NCBI RefSeq assembly: GCF_028736155.1
Contig: NZ_CP117879.1
Span: 2,108,001-2,172,000, forward strand
Source: Flavobacterium sp. KACC 22763
GTDB taxonomy: Bacteria > Bacteroidota > Bacteroidia > Flavobacteriales > Flavobacteriaceae
Direction: 5' to 3'
Length of the DNA: 64,000 nucleotides
The notes below the pieces were generated by a model, which saw only the letters and a list, made by a program, of their open reading frames with translations, was not told the DNA's origin and searched no databases. Made by a program: the position numbers and the translations under genes. Shown here piece after piece: positions 26,928 to 36,545 of the stretch (the stretch's first letter is position 1; each line of letters opens with the position of its first letter).

Positions 26928-28790
26928 TTACAACTTTCTAGTAATCAAAGATTCGATATTGAATACTGCTTCTGGGATTAATTTTCCGGTTTGAGGCAGG
27001 TCGTCGTAATCGTCTGTATCTGGCGCTGTGTCAGGATCTGGAGAATGTCTTTGTTCTCCTGTGCGGAACATAATTCGCTCGAAACCGTCTGTTGGCGCAT
27101 AAAATATCTTTGTTGATTCTTTTCCATCGTTTACTTTTATAGTGTACTGACGGTTTTTAGCATCTAATTTAACTGTAATTGTATACGATTTGTTTGCTTC
27201 GTATTTTGTAACCGAACTCAAACGCGCACCATTTTTTACCTTTAATTCTCCATCCGAATCAAAAATCAATCTTACAGAAGGCAAACCTTGTTTGTTTTGG
27301 AATTCAATCTGTAATAAACCATGATTATTTTGCTCTGGTTTTACCGTAAAAATAGCTTCCATTTTTGATGCAAAAGGAATAACTCTTTCAGCTCGGGAAT
27401 AATCAAAATAATCCTGATCTCTTAAAGTCAGCCATTTTTTACCATCGGCTTTCTTTTCGATTTTTGTTGATGCCCATGAAAGGTCATATGTATTCCATAG
27501 TTTTAGTTCTTGTCCATCAGGAAGATTATTAAAAACATCATTTACATTTTCGGTAACCACCGAAGTTACAGGAACAGGAATCGAAGCCACCCAGATATCT
27601 TCTTTATTCATGCTGTATCCCACCCAGATTTTTCCATCTGGCGGAGTTCCATTTTTCTCTGTAATTCCACGAACGTATTGAGGACCTGCTGATTTATAAT
27701 TTCCACCGTAACGCATCGGACTTACTTCTCCATGAACCAATAATAAATCTTTATAATTTAATCCGTCATCGCTTGTTGAAATTGCCAAAGGCCAGCGATA
27801 TTCCGACGGATTATAAAGCGTTGCATAACGATTGTCTGACGTTTTTTGTCCCCAGATTTTAGCATTGCTGTTTACAAATCCAGGAGCACGCAATGGCATA
27901 TAATCCCAAGATTTTCCACCATTTCTACTTATTGAAGTTAAAGCGTGTTTCCATAATCCTACTACATTTCCGCTTGGCAAATGGTAATAACTAAAGGCTT
28001 TATAAGGTTTCTGTAACGGAATTAATTCATCATCACGATCGGCTTCTTCTACCCATTGCTGTAAAACCAAAGGTTCTGATAAGATTTCTTCGCAGGCTTT
28101 TTTCAAACCTTTGTCTTTTGATGCGGTATAAAATGGGAATTTCGATTTCGATTTGTCCCAAGTTTTGTTGTATCTAATGAAATAAATTTCGCCGAAACTA
28201 CCGTCTTTCTTGATTTCACGAATCACACGACCAATTCCTTTTCCATCGTTTGGATCATCTTTTTCATCCATTGCAATTCCGTAATACGCTAAAGCAAAAA
28301 GTCGGTTGTCTTTTGAGGTATAAAAGCCCATTCTCTGGTGCATAATCGCATCCAGATTTTTGGCAACGCCTTCAACTCCTTCTTTCTTCCATCCGTCAGG
28401 AATACGGTAAATTGGGAAAATTACTTCTGGTTTTGTCCACGTTACACCGTCTTTAGAAGTCATTAATAAAGTTTGGCTTGGCGGAATATGTTCGCCCGAA
28501 GGATCGCTTAAATAATGTAAATAAAAGGTATTATTCCAATACGCCATCATCGGCTGGTGATTGTATGTCCAGCCAAAACCATCCGATTTTTCGGGATGTT
28601 CACGGCTTGCACGCATAATTTGGGTAGCGTGAACTCCAACCACTGGACTTAATTGTCCGTGATGGTAATCGATGTTGGAAAGTGTTTTGCCAACATAACG
28701 CACTGTGTCGTTTTGTGCATTTACAGCGGTGCAAGCCAAAAGGATTGTGGCTGTAATGATGTTGGTTTTTATGTTTTGGAAAGCAATCAT
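26928..28790 (-). CDS. Beta-propeller glycosidase, GH143-like (putative DHA hydrolase)
   Basis: 620 aa from the ATG at 28790. The longer reading starts at a GTG at 28811 inside a repeat and is rejected. Signal peptide TIITATILLACTAVNAQ-like. The first 420 residues are a sialidase-like propeller: HHGQLSPVVGVHATQIMRASR, WTYNHQPMMAYWNNTFYLHYL, SKDGVTWTKP and SRNGGKSWDY. The last 200 form a beta-sandwich (LTLRDQDYFDYSRAERVIPF, LLQIEFQNKQGLPSVRLIFDSDG). This pairing matches the N-terminal GH143 half of the RG-II enzyme BT1020, which releases 2-keto-3-deoxy-lyxo-heptulosaric acid. The family call is inference. The GH142-like partner lies 7.4 kb downstream as a separate gene. Confidence 0.62.
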   Translation of the reverse strand: MIAFQNIKTNIITATILLACTAVNAQNDTVRYVGKTLSNIDYHHGQLSPVVGVHATQIMRASREHPEKSDGFGWTYNHQPMMAYWNNTFYLHYLSDPSGEHIPPSQTLLMTSKDGVTWTKPEVIFPIYRIPDGWKKEGVEGVAKNLDAIMHQRMGFYTSKDNRLFALAYYGIAMDEKDDPNDGKGIGRVIREIKKDGSFGEIYFIRYNKTWDKSKSKFPFYTASKDKGLKKACEEILSEPLVLQQWVEEADRDDELIPLQKPYKAFSYYHLPSGNVVGLWKHALTSISRNGGKSWDYMPLRAPGFVNSNAKIWGQKTSDNRYATLYNPSEYRWPLAISTSDDGLNYKDLLLVHGEVSPMRYGGNYKSAGPQYVRGITEKNGTPPDGKIWVGYSMNKEDIWVASIPVPVTSVVTENVNDVFNNLPDGQELKLWNTYDLSWASTKIEKKADGKKWLTLRDQDYFDYSRAERVIPFASKMEAIFTVKPEQNNHGLLQIEFQNKQGLPSVRLIFDSDGELKVKNGARLSSVTKYEANKSYTITVKLDAKNRQYTIKVNDGKESTKIFYAPTDGFERIMFRTGEQRHSPDPDTAPDTDDYDDLPQTGKLIPEAVFNIESLITRKL

Positions 28791-28808
28791 TTTATATTTT
28801 TTTTGTTT

Positions 28809-28992
28809 CACGCAGATTTTGCAGATTTTAGCCGATTTAATTTTAATCTTTTTGATTTATACAGATTTAAAAATCTGCTTGATCTGCTTAAATCATTTTA
28901 AATCTGCGTGAGATTTTTCTAAACTTTTTTATCTGCTTGATCTGCGGGAGAAAAAAAATTACTCTCGCAGATTTGGCAGATTTAGCTGATTT
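28809..28992. repeat. Multiple CACGCAGATTTTGCAG iterations (family A, long copy)
   Basis: 184 bp consisting almost wholly of alternating GCAGATTT and AAATCTGC units that give at least two adjacent hairpins (arms near 28809-28835 with 28885-28912, and 28930-28951 with 28962-28988). It fills the entire GH43 to GH143-like gap. Confidence 0.9.
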
Positions 28993-29910
28993 TTATTTTC
29001 TGTCAATTAATCCCTTTAAAACGTCTGCAGAGATTGTTGTAATCGTTCCGTGTTTGTGTCCTTCTGGAAGGCTTATTTTGGATGATACATCTTCAAAATG
29101 AACAAAATCTGTAGTACTTAATGTTTTATAATTTTTTGAACCGTAATTATCATAATACAATAACCAGTTTTTATCCACTTTCACTACTGTCGGACCTTCA
29201 GATAAATATTCGGTTAAAGGTTTTGAAGGTTTTTCAAACGGCCCTAAAGGCGATTTCCCGAAGGCTACTTTTATGTTTCGCATTGGTCTTGTGTTGTCTT
29301 TTAAAACCAAAACATAATCTTTCTTTCCTTTTTTGACAATTACACAATCGATTACGCTGAAACCTGGATCGTAATATAATTTTGTATCTGAAAAAGTTTT
29401 AAAATCTTTTGTTGTAACATAATACATTCTGTGGTTGTTTTTCTCTTCTTCCACGCCTTTTGGAAATCGGAACGGAATTGTCGATGCCCAGATTATAATG
29501 TATTCTTTTTTTACATCATCATAAAAAATCTCCGGCGCCCAAACGTTTACGACTTCTGGTTCATTCTTCATCACTGGAATATATTGCTGTTCTGACCAGT
29601 GAATCAAGTCTTTTGAACTTGCGTAGCCAAAACCATTTCCACCTTTCCAATCGGTTGTCCAAACCATGTGATAGGTTCCGTCTGCTCCTTTTGTAATTGA
29701 CGGATCCCGCATGATTTTACTGGCTCCGATTTCTGGTTTTAGAAATGATCCTTCCAATCCTTTCCAGTTGTAACCGTCTTCGCTGTACGCCAAATATAAA
29801 CCTTCTGTTGCGGGTTCTCTAAATGATGTAAAAAGATATAAATCTTTCTTTTTCTGCGAATAACTTACAGCAAAAAGCGAAAGGGTTATTATGATGAATA
29901 TTTTTTTCAT
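28993..29910 (-). CDS. GH43 family five-bladed propeller glycosidase
   Basis: 305 aa from the ATG at 29910, which begins the signal peptide MKKIFIIITLSLFAVSYSQ; the upstream 12 codons are repeat-derived. It has the GH43 active-site signature: catalytic-base region RDPSITKGADGTYHMVW, WAPEIFYDDVKKEY, the pKa-modulating Asp region VIDCVIVKKGKKDY and the general-acid region SEGPTVVKVDKNW. GH43 enzymes include alpha-L-arabinofuranosidases, beta-xylosidases and galactan exo-beta-galactosidases. It has no appended binding domain and is near the minimum length for the family. It probably trims arabinose or galactose from pectin; the subfamily is not assigned. Confidence 0.85.
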   Translation of the reverse strand: MKKIFIIITLSLFAVSYSQKKKDLYLFTSFREPATEGLYLAYSEDGYNWKGLEGSFLKPEIGASKIMRDPSITKGADGTYHMVWTTDWKGGNGFGYASSKDLIHWSEQQYIPVMKNEPEVVNVWAPEIFYDDVKKEYIIIWASTIPFRFPKGVEEEKNNHRMYYVTTKDFKTFSDTKLYYDPGFSVIDCVIVKKGKKDYVLVLKDNTRPMRNIKVAFGKSPLGPFEKPSKPLTEYLSEGPTVVKVDKNWLLYYDNYGSKNYKTLSTTDFVHFEDVSSKISLPEGHKHGTITTISADVLKGLIDRK

Positions 29911-29924
29911 GATATAAAATTGAA

Positions 29925-29981
29925 CACTAATTTCACGAATTAGCACGAATTAAATTGGTGTAAATTCGTGAAATCTGTGTT
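29925..29981. repeat. CACGAATTAG inverted repeat (family B, short copy)
   Basis: CACTAATTTCACGAATTAG ... AAATTCGTGAAATCTGTGTT, a single, un-nested hairpin in the 79-bp gap between GH28 and GH43. Related to 26751, 33231 and 51151. Confidence 0.8.
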
Positions 29982-29989
29982 ATTATAAT

Positions 29990-31558
29990 CTATTCTGTAA
30001 TTGCTTTTTTATCTAAAGAAGCTCCTTTTTTGACTTTCGTCGTTACATTGTTAAACACATTGTTTTTCAGGAAAATATTTTTAGTATCTTTTCCATTGGC
30101 TTCGATAAAAATATCAGTTGGATTGAATGGAAAATTATTGTTGATCAACGCATTCGAAACATTATCTAATTTGATAACCGGAACGCCTTTTATTGGTGTT
30201 GAAGATCCAACATTATCTAAAATGATGTTTTTTGAATCTGATATTTTGAAAGAAGAACCTACAGTTGCATTCACTTTTACATCGTGAAATTCAACATCTG
30301 TCGCTGTGCTAACTGTAAAACCTTCTTTTCCGTCCATATTGATATTAGAAAAAGTGATATCTTGAATCGGCATTTCAGTAATTCCTAAAATTTGTCCGGC
30401 TTTGTTTACATTTGAAGCTGTAATATTACTCATGTGAATGTTTCTGAAAATTGGCGTTTTTTCGGTTACAGGTTCAACCTGAGTTCCTTTATCGTAAAAA
30501 AGGCTCAATACGATAGCCTCTTCTTTGATGTTTTTCATGACGATATTATCGACGCGAATATCTTCTACAACTCCGCCTCTTCCTCGAGCCGATTTGATGC
30601 GGATTCCGCGATCTGTTCCATCAAAAACACAATTTGAAATGGTGATTTTTTTGATACCGCCAGACATTTCACTTCCAATTACAACGCCACCGTGACCGCT
30701 TAACATGGTACAGTTTGTAATGGTAACATTTTCTGTTGCTTTTCCGTATTTACGTCCGTCACCGTCTCTTCCTGATTTAATCGTGATACAATCGTCTCCA
30801 ACGCTGATATGGCAGTTTGAAATGCGAACATTGGTACAAGAAGAAGGATTGATTCCGTCTGTATTTGGCGAATGCGGATTGAAAATTGAAATTCCGGTAA
30901 CGGTTACATTATCACAAAATTCTGGGTTGATTGTCCAGAAAGGTGAATTTTGAAAGGTTACACCTTCAATCAAAATATTTTTGCAGTTGTAAGCCTGAAA
31001 GAAAGAAGGTCTGAAAAACTTCTTGTCAACCGTTCTTTTGTAATACGGTTCTGTGTAAAGTCCTTTATTTTGCTCTTCCCACATGGTTTGGTATTTGGTT
31101 GGAGGAAGCGGTTCTTTAGCTGTTTCTATTCTGTATACTTCATTCCACCATGCTTTTCCTTGTCCGTCGATTACGCCTCTTCCTGTAATAGTGATATTTT
31201 GCACATCTTTAGCATAAAATAAGGGTTGGAAGCTTTTCATTACAATTCCTTCGTAACGCATTTCTACATAAGGTAGAAAATCATCGAAATTCTCTGAAAA
31301 CTTTAAAAGCGCTCCCGAATCTAAGTGGATCGTGATGTTGCTTCTTAATGTTAGAGCTCCCGTTAAATATTCTCCAGCAGGAAAAAAGATCGTTCCTCCG
31401 CCGTTTTTAGATGCTTTTTCTATAGCATTCTGAATAGCTTGAGTACATTTTATTCCTTTGTTGTTTCCGCCTTCGTTTAGGATGTTTAACCAGCCGGCGT
31501 TTGCGAAAGCGGTGTTTAATCCGGTTATGAAGCAGAGTATTATTAGTATATTTTTCAT
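29990..31558 (-). CDS. GH28 polygalacturonase / exo-polygalacturonosidase
   Basis: 522 aa, signal peptide ending at AFANA. Right-handed parallel beta-helix with the complete GH28 active site: SPNTDGIN (D234), SVGDDCITIKSG (D255 and D256), SGHGGVVIGSEMSGG and RGIRIKSARGRGG. The GGGTIFFPAGEYLTGAL stretch near residue 55 is typical of the exo-acting and rhamnogalacturonan-related bacterial GH28 group. The reaction is hydrolysis of alpha-1,4-galacturonan, or of GalA linked to Rha in some members. The C-terminal 120 residues continue the helix. It lies between GH140 and GH43 and fits backbone depolymerisation once side chains are removed. Confidence 0.93.
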   Translation of the reverse strand: MKNILIILCFITGLNTAFANAGWLNILNEGGNNKGIKCTQAIQNAIEKASKNGGGTIFFPAGEYLTGALTLRSNITIHLDSGALLKFSENFDDFLPYVEMRYEGIVMKSFQPLFYAKDVQNITITGRGVIDGQGKAWWNEVYRIETAKEPLPPTKYQTMWEEQNKGLYTEPYYKRTVDKKFFRPSFFQAYNCKNILIEGVTFQNSPFWTINPEFCDNVTVTGISIFNPHSPNTDGINPSSCTNVRISNCHISVGDDCITIKSGRDGDGRKYGKATENVTITNCTMLSGHGGVVIGSEMSGGIKKITISNCVFDGTDRGIRIKSARGRGGVVEDIRVDNIVMKNIKEEAIVLSLFYDKGTQVEPVTEKTPIFRNIHMSNITASNVNKAGQILGITEMPIQDITFSNINMDGKEGFTVSTATDVEFHDVKVNATVGSSFKISDSKNIILDNVGSSTPIKGVPVIKLDNVSNALINNNFPFNPTDIFIEANGKDTKNIFLKNNVFNNVTTKVKKGASLDKKAITE

Positions 31559-31573
31559 AGTTGTGTTATTTTT

Positions 31574-31780
31574 TCTCTCGCAGATTTAGCAGATTGTGGA
31601 GATTCTTTTGCCACTGATTTCACAGATTAAAAAGATTTTTTATCTGCTTGATCTGCAAAATCTGCGAGAGTTTTATTATTCGCATTTTTTGTCATTGCGA
31701 GGAACGAAGCAACCACATTTACAAAATCAAACTTTGTGGCTTATGGTTAGTGAGGTTGCTTCGTTCCTCGCAATGACAAA
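31574..31780. repeat. Family A hairpin followed by GTCATTGCGAGGAACGAAG hairpin
   Basis: CTCTCGCAGATTTAGCAG ... CTGCAAAATCTGCGAGAG (31574-31671, with an inner CACTGATTTCACAGATT) is followed by GTCATTGCGAGGAACGAAGC ... GCTTCGTTCCTCGCAATGAC (31690-31780, 20-bp perfect arms). The latter resembles family C in shape and flanks (TTGTCAT...ATGACAAA) but not in internal sequence. Confidence 0.92.
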
Positions 31781-31788
31781 CTTTGTGG

Positions 31789-33192
31789 TTACTTTGACTT
31801 CAAAATCAAAACCCAATCATTACCATCTTCTTTTTTTCCTTCTGGCTGAAAATTTTGAGTTCCTTTGTTATCAAATGTTCCGATTTTAGTTTTCTTTCCA
31901 TTTCTTGGATTGTACCAAGTCGCTTCGAATTTATCACCTGAAATTTTTCCAAGTTTTACTTCAATTATTCTTCCGTTGTAAGTGTATAGTAAAGCGTACT
32001 TTTCGCCTCTTATTGCTGGAATATAATCGTATTTCTCTCCTTGATTAACCACTAAAGAAACATCTGGAGCTCCTTCTAAAAATGGTACTTCCTCCATTAA
32101 TTTCTTAATATAAACCATTTGTTTTGCTCCAGGCGCATTGATTGCGGATGTCCATAATTCTTTGTTTCCGTACGCTGGTTTATCACCTTTTCTGAACATT
32201 TGCATTACAGCGTTGTGTCCGTATGTGTAACCTGCACCGCCTGAAAGTACTGACCAATATCCATAACGGCGAACATCGTTTGCTGTCCATTTTGGCTGTA
32301 AAGTGTCGTGCAAACCGTGTGGAATTCCTTCGTAAGATGGTTCTCCATCAAGTGTAGGTTTCGTTGGTCTTAATTCGAAATCTCTAAGCACAAATTTGTA
32401 ATTGTCTTCTTTGAAATTCGTTTTTACTGAATCCTGATCGTATCTTCTGTGTCCTGATTGGAACATGTTAAAATCTAGCCATTTTTCGTTATGGAAGTTT
32501 TCTGAAGAATCGGTTCTTCCAAACGGGTGAAAAGTCACCAACTGATTTGGATTATTTGTTTTTAAAGTATTTCCGATGGCATTCCAGATATCTTGGAATT
32601 CATTTCCGTGTGTGTCTCCACCGTTTAACCAAATTACATTGGTTCTGTTTTTATATCGGTCAGCCAAAAACTTAGCGTAAACAGTTGCTTGCTCTTTACT
32701 CACTCTATTTCCTTTTGAAACGTTAGTTCCCCAAACTGGAACCATTGCTACATAAATTCCGTTTTTCTGAGCGACATCTAAAGTGTAATCTACATGATCC
32801 CAGTAATCGTATTGCTTTGCATCTTTGAAATCATTTCCCGCTGTAATCAAAGGTTTTGAAACATCTTCGTTGATTAAAGCGGCATCGCCATACACGTTAA
32901 CGGCATTTATGTTGTGCAAAACCATTACCTGAACAACATTAAATCCTTTCTCTTTTCTGTCTTTGAAATATTTCTCTACTCCTGCTCTATCCAGTTTCCC
33001 AAATGCCAGCCAGCCTGTATCACCAAGCCAGAAAAATGGTTTTTCGTTTTCGGTTACAAAATAATGCTGATTTTTAGATACTTTGATTTCAGGCAGAGAT
33101 GCTTTTGTTTTGGCAGATTGCGAAAATCCGCTTTGTGCTGTCAACATAAAGCTTATACTAAGAGTGTATAAAGATTTAATTTTCAGATTCAT
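31789..33192 (-). CDS. GH140 apiosidase-type glycosidase
   Basis: 467 aa, signal peptide ending near QSGFSQ. A (beta/alpha)8 barrel of the DUF4038 type followed by a small C-terminal beta-domain. VTENEKPFFWLGDTGWLAFGK near residue 46, then NVIWLNGGDTHG with the probable acid D193 and LDGEPSYEG with the probable nucleophile E284. GH140 is known from endo-apiosidase BT1012, which detaches the apiose-linked side chains of RG-II; length (about 465 aa) and motifs agree. This is the strongest single indicator that RG-II is a target of the locus. Some DUF4038 proteins are other families, so the apiosidase function remains inference. Confidence 0.8.
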   Translation of the reverse strand: MNLKIKSLYTLSISFMLTAQSGFSQSAKTKASLPEIKVSKNQHYFVTENEKPFFWLGDTGWLAFGKLDRAGVEKYFKDRKEKGFNVVQVMVLHNINAVNVYGDAALINEDVSKPLITAGNDFKDAKQYDYWDHVDYTLDVAQKNGIYVAMVPVWGTNVSKGNRVSKEQATVYAKFLADRYKNRTNVIWLNGGDTHGNEFQDIWNAIGNTLKTNNPNQLVTFHPFGRTDSSENFHNEKWLDFNMFQSGHRRYDQDSVKTNFKEDNYKFVLRDFELRPTKPTLDGEPSYEGIPHGLHDTLQPKWTANDVRRYGYWSVLSGGAGYTYGHNAVMQMFRKGDKPAYGNKELWTSAINAPGAKQMVYIKKLMEEVPFLEGAPDVSLVVNQGEKYDYIPAIRGEKYALLYTYNGRIIEVKLGKISGDKFEATWYNPRNGKKTKIGTFDNKGTQNFQPEGKKEDGNDWVLILKSK

Positions 33193-33230
33193 TTTGGGTT
33201 GTTTTTGAATTTATGTTTTTTGGGTTTGGT

Positions 33231-33357
33231 TGCCACGAATTACACGAATTTTCACTAATTTTTATTCTCCTTGTGTTTATTCTTTCACGCAGATTTTGCA
33301 GATTGAGCAGATTTAATTTAAAATCAAATTCGTGCTAATTCGTGTAATTCGTGGCAA
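33231..33357. repeat. Nested family B hairpin enclosing family A
   Basis: Outer arms TGCCACGAATTACACGAATT and AATTCGTGTAATTCGTGGCA (20 bp, perfect) enclose CACGCAGATTTTGCAGATTGAG (33287-33310), a half of family A. One repeat type has been placed inside another. Confidence 0.93.
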
Positions 33358-33366
33358 ACCCTTCTT

Positions 33367-36300
33367 TTATTTCTTCACTACAAAAAGCACTTTTTCTTTT
33401 ATTTCGGCTTGTGGAATTGTGACTTGTTTTCCTCCGCTGATATTTGCTTTTTTCGTTATGTTTCCTGTCGAAGCATTAATTGTGAATACTTCAAATATTC
33501 CTTTTTCGTTTGCTAAATCGATTGTAATATCTTGGTCGTTTTTCAAGTAAAAAAGATAGCTTTTTCCTTTGTTTTCCAGTTTCCAAAGATTGTCTGAAAA
33601 CGTATTTCCGTCAACTAATTTCATTTCGCTTAAAGCGGAATAAAATTGAGGCAATTCAATTTTCGGAATGTTTGGCAATGAAGCTCCAGCCATTAATGCT
33701 GGCCATCCGAATCTTGACGAACCATCTGTTGAATATAAAATGACTTTTTCAGGATATTTTTCTCGGTATTCACGAACGGCGCGATATACCTGATTGTCGG
33801 TTTCTTTTCCTGTTTTCAGTTTTCTGGCATGTTGTCTCGGTGCTAAATTAACGCCTCCTTGTGGAGCGTAAGTCGAACCGTCTTCTTTGTAATACCAATA
33901 TCGAATATCGATTACATCAACGGTTTTTACTCTTTTAGCATCATTTAAAATAGCATCTTGAACGTCTTTCGTAGCACTTAAACCGATTAAACCTTTTTTA
34001 CCAGTTTCATCTTTCCATTTTTGAGCTTGGTCTAACCAGAATTCCATAAAATGTAACGGACCTGTATATTCGGCACTTGTTAACTGAATTACGTTACTGT
34101 TTTCCTGAAAGTTTTCGAATGATTTTCTAATGAAACCTTCATGTAATTTTCTTCTTTGTGCATTCGTAATATCGTAAAACTGCTCCGCCATAAAAATACG
34201 TTTGTCTCCTGCATACGGCGGTGGCTCTGGAAATCCTGTGCTGTTAACATTGTTTGCAGAACGCCAAGGCGAACTTGCCCAGTGCGCTCCGGCTTCTAAA
34301 ATATTGTGCTGAAAATATTGCTGATTGATTAACAATTGTCCGTTTGGTTCTGCCAGCGTTGCAAATTGAGCTAAACGGCTCCAGTACCAATCATTGAATT
34401 TTGTCAAATCATATTTACTTAAATGATCCCAAGCTAGATCTTGCCCGCTTCTTGCGAAAGGCTGTTCATAAAACGGGGGCCAAACATCATCATCAATTCG
34501 GCGTACGCGTTCGTGATCATCCATTCTTCTGTCGTACCATAAACCATAATTATGTTCTAAGGCAACGATATTATTTTTAGTCAAATAATCTACAGTCTCC
34601 TGTACTTTATCGGTCAATCCGTTTCCTGTTCTTCCAGGTACAAAACGTGTGATATGCGGTGTAGATTTTTTTACGAAATCATCACTTAAATCACCTCTCC
34701 ACCATGCTACGTTTGTTTGTTTTCCTGCAATTACTTTTCCTTCAAAAGTTAACCAGCCATTTTCTGTAGTTACTTTAGAAGTTGATTTTTCTGTTTTATT
34801 TGGAGCAATTTTTAAATCATTTGCGTTTTTTAAACCTTTACTATCTGTATTAATCAGATTTGCTTTTGAAGCTTCTACAATCAATTCTTGTAAGCCTTTT
34901 GCAGTCGTTGCTGAGTTTTTAGTTAATTCTGCAGCAACTTCTACACTCGGACTTGAAGAAGCTTCTGAACCTAAATCATAGATAAAAGGCTGAACTGGAA
35001 GTTTTCCTAATCTGGCTTCTAGCTGTGTGAAGAATAAACTTCTTGGACTGATATGTTCGTTTACGTTTTTCCAGTGTCCATTTCCACCAAATTGTCCCCA
35101 AACTCCAAAAGCCCAGTTTTGTGCTGTTGGCGGACTATAACATTCTACTTTTGAAGCTGAAGATTCCCAGATTACAGAATTGGCTGCTGTCCATCCAGCG
35201 CCTCTTCCGCCTTGTTCTCTGTTGTTATAGCTTAATGCTTTTCCGTCGATATTGGCAATGTCAAATAAAACTCCTGTTGCCCAACTTCCGATTGCGCCGC
35301 TGTTTTCGAATGGCAAATGTGATTCGCATTGTACGAAAGCATTTGGGCCTGTTGTACCAAATCCGCCTACAGCAAAATCATGATATCCAAATTCTGAATA
35401 ACAACGTTGGAAAAGTGTCTGCTGACCTTCTGTGTAAAAAGTATGTCTTCTGAATGATGCGATTTCAGAAATAGGTTCTGTGGCAATACAATCTTCAACT
35501 GTAATTTGCTGACTTGTTTTTAAAACTGTAACAGCTCCGCCTGCAAAATGTTTGAAATTAACTTGTTTTACCCAAGCATTTCTGGTATTTTCGATGCTGA
35601 TCGCCTGCCATCTGTGCTCTTCATCTTTTAAATTTAAAGGATTGTAAGTTGATTTTATTAGGATATTTTCAATTCCGTTATTTTCAATTCTTCCCTGCCA
35701 AGAATAAACAGTTACTTTTGAAGTTCCGAAAACATCATCCAAAGACATTGTGATTGGAGCATTTACGATTACCTCGTTTCCGTTTATTTTGGTCACGACT
35801 CTATTCCAAGTTGTTGTCCAGTCTCCCTTTTTCCAACCAATCCAAGAGGTTTCTCCACCGAAATCCTGCATGTTTACTTCTTTAATGAAATTATCGGTTA
35901 AAGGTTTGCTGATTTCGATTTCGTCTCCAACTTTTAATTTTGAAGTATTTTTTAATTGAATTCTCTGTGTTCCAAGTGGTGTATATGCATTTGCGAATTC
36001 AAATGAATCTTTACACACTTTATCGTTTACGCCTAAAATTTTAATTAAAGCTTCTCTTTCTAAACCTGTTCCTAAAAGTACAGTTCCGTTTTCGGAATTT
36101 CCGCTTCCTCTTAAAACTACTCCCGACTTTCTGATATATAATGTTCCACTGATTTTGAAAGTTCCTTTGTCTAACAAAACTGCTCCACGAAAACCTGATT
36201 TATCTGGTTTAAGAGAACTTACATAATCAATCGCATTTTGGATTTTCTGTGTTGCATCTTCTTCTTGCTGCGAAACAAAAATTTTGTTATCCAAATTCGG

Positions 36301-36519
36301 AATGGCAACTTCAGAGTTTCTATATCCTGCGAAAGAAAAATCTGGGATTTGGTTTCCTTGATTATCGGTTGTAAAAGAAAGTTTTCCTTCTTTGGTTTTT
36401 ATGATATCTGGAAAATTGTTTTGGGCTGTGATGTTTATACTGAAAAGCATCGCCAAACCAGACAAAACTATTTTATCTTTTTGAAGGGAGATTGTATTTA
36501 TAAATTGGATAAAATTCAC
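33367..36519 (-). CDS. Beta-helix plus DUF6298-type protein, putative pectin-active enzyme
   Basis: 1050 aa from a GTG at 36519; the segment up to SINITAQ serves as signal peptide. Residues about 60-480 are a pectate-lyase-like beta-helix (GFRGAVLLDKGTFKISGTLYIRK split near 100-125, then FQRCYSEFGYHDFAVGG). Residues about 610-980 form a second, probably TIM-like domain of the DUF6298 type (WWRGDLSDDF, ALEHNYGLWYDRRMDDHERVRR, VDVIDIRYWYYKEDG, VILYSTDGSSRFGWPALMAG). The C-terminus is a small beta-domain. Catalytic residues are not known to me. The protein is large, exported and next to GH140, so it is a good candidate for a pectin-linkage enzyme without a described activity. Confidence 0.75.
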   Translation of the reverse strand: MNFIQFINTISLQKDKIVLSGLAMLFSINITAQNNFPDIIKTKEGKLSFTTDNQGNQIPDFSFAGYRNSEVAIPNLDNKIFVSQQEEDATQKIQNAIDYVSSLKPDKSGFRGAVLLDKGTFKISGTLYIRKSGVVLRGSGNSENGTVLLGTGLEREALIKILGVNDKVCKDSFEFANAYTPLGTQRIQLKNTSKLKVGDEIEISKPLTDNFIKEVNMQDFGGETSWIGWKKGDWTTTWNRVVTKINGNEVIVNAPITMSLDDVFGTSKVTVYSWQGRIENNGIENILIKSTYNPLNLKDEEHRWQAISIENTRNAWVKQVNFKHFAGGAVTVLKTSQQITVEDCIATEPISEIASFRRHTFYTEGQQTLFQRCYSEFGYHDFAVGGFGTTGPNAFVQCESHLPFENSGAIGSWATGVLFDIANIDGKALSYNNREQGGRGAGWTAANSVIWESSASKVECYSPPTAQNWAFGVWGQFGGNGHWKNVNEHISPRSLFFTQLEARLGKLPVQPFIYDLGSEASSSPSVEVAAELTKNSATTAKGLQELIVEASKANLINTDSKGLKNANDLKIAPNKTEKSTSKVTTENGWLTFEGKVIAGKQTNVAWWRGDLSDDFVKKSTPHITRFVPGRTGNGLTDKVQETVDYLTKNNIVALEHNYGLWYDRRMDDHERVRRIDDDVWPPFYEQPFARSGQDLAWDHLSKYDLTKFNDWYWSRLAQFATLAEPNGQLLINQQYFQHNILEAGAHWASSPWRSANNVNSTGFPEPPPYAGDKRIFMAEQFYDITNAQRRKLHEGFIRKSFENFQENSNVIQLTSAEYTGPLHFMEFWLDQAQKWKDETGKKGLIGLSATKDVQDAILNDAKRVKTVDVIDIRYWYYKEDGSTYAPQGGVNLAPRQHARKLKTGKETDNQVYRAVREYREKYPEKVILYSTDGSSRFGWPALMAGASLPNIPKIELPQFYSALSEMKLVDGNTFSDNLWKLENKGKSYLFYLKNDQDITIDLANEKGIFEVFTINASTGNITKKANISGGKQVTIPQAEIKEKVLFVVKK

Positions 36520-36545
36520 CTTATTATTTTTTTAGACTTTAAAAT

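Noticed and set aside
28809..28992. CRISPR array because of regularly repeated GCAGATTT units
   Set aside because: Units are short, alternate in orientation, and have no unique spacers or cas genes. They form hairpins of a dispersed family.
31690..31780. Transposon ends with 20-bp perfect inverted repeats
   Set aside because: The interval is under 100 bp, encodes no protein and shows no clear target-site duplication. Treated as a palindromic intergenic repeat.
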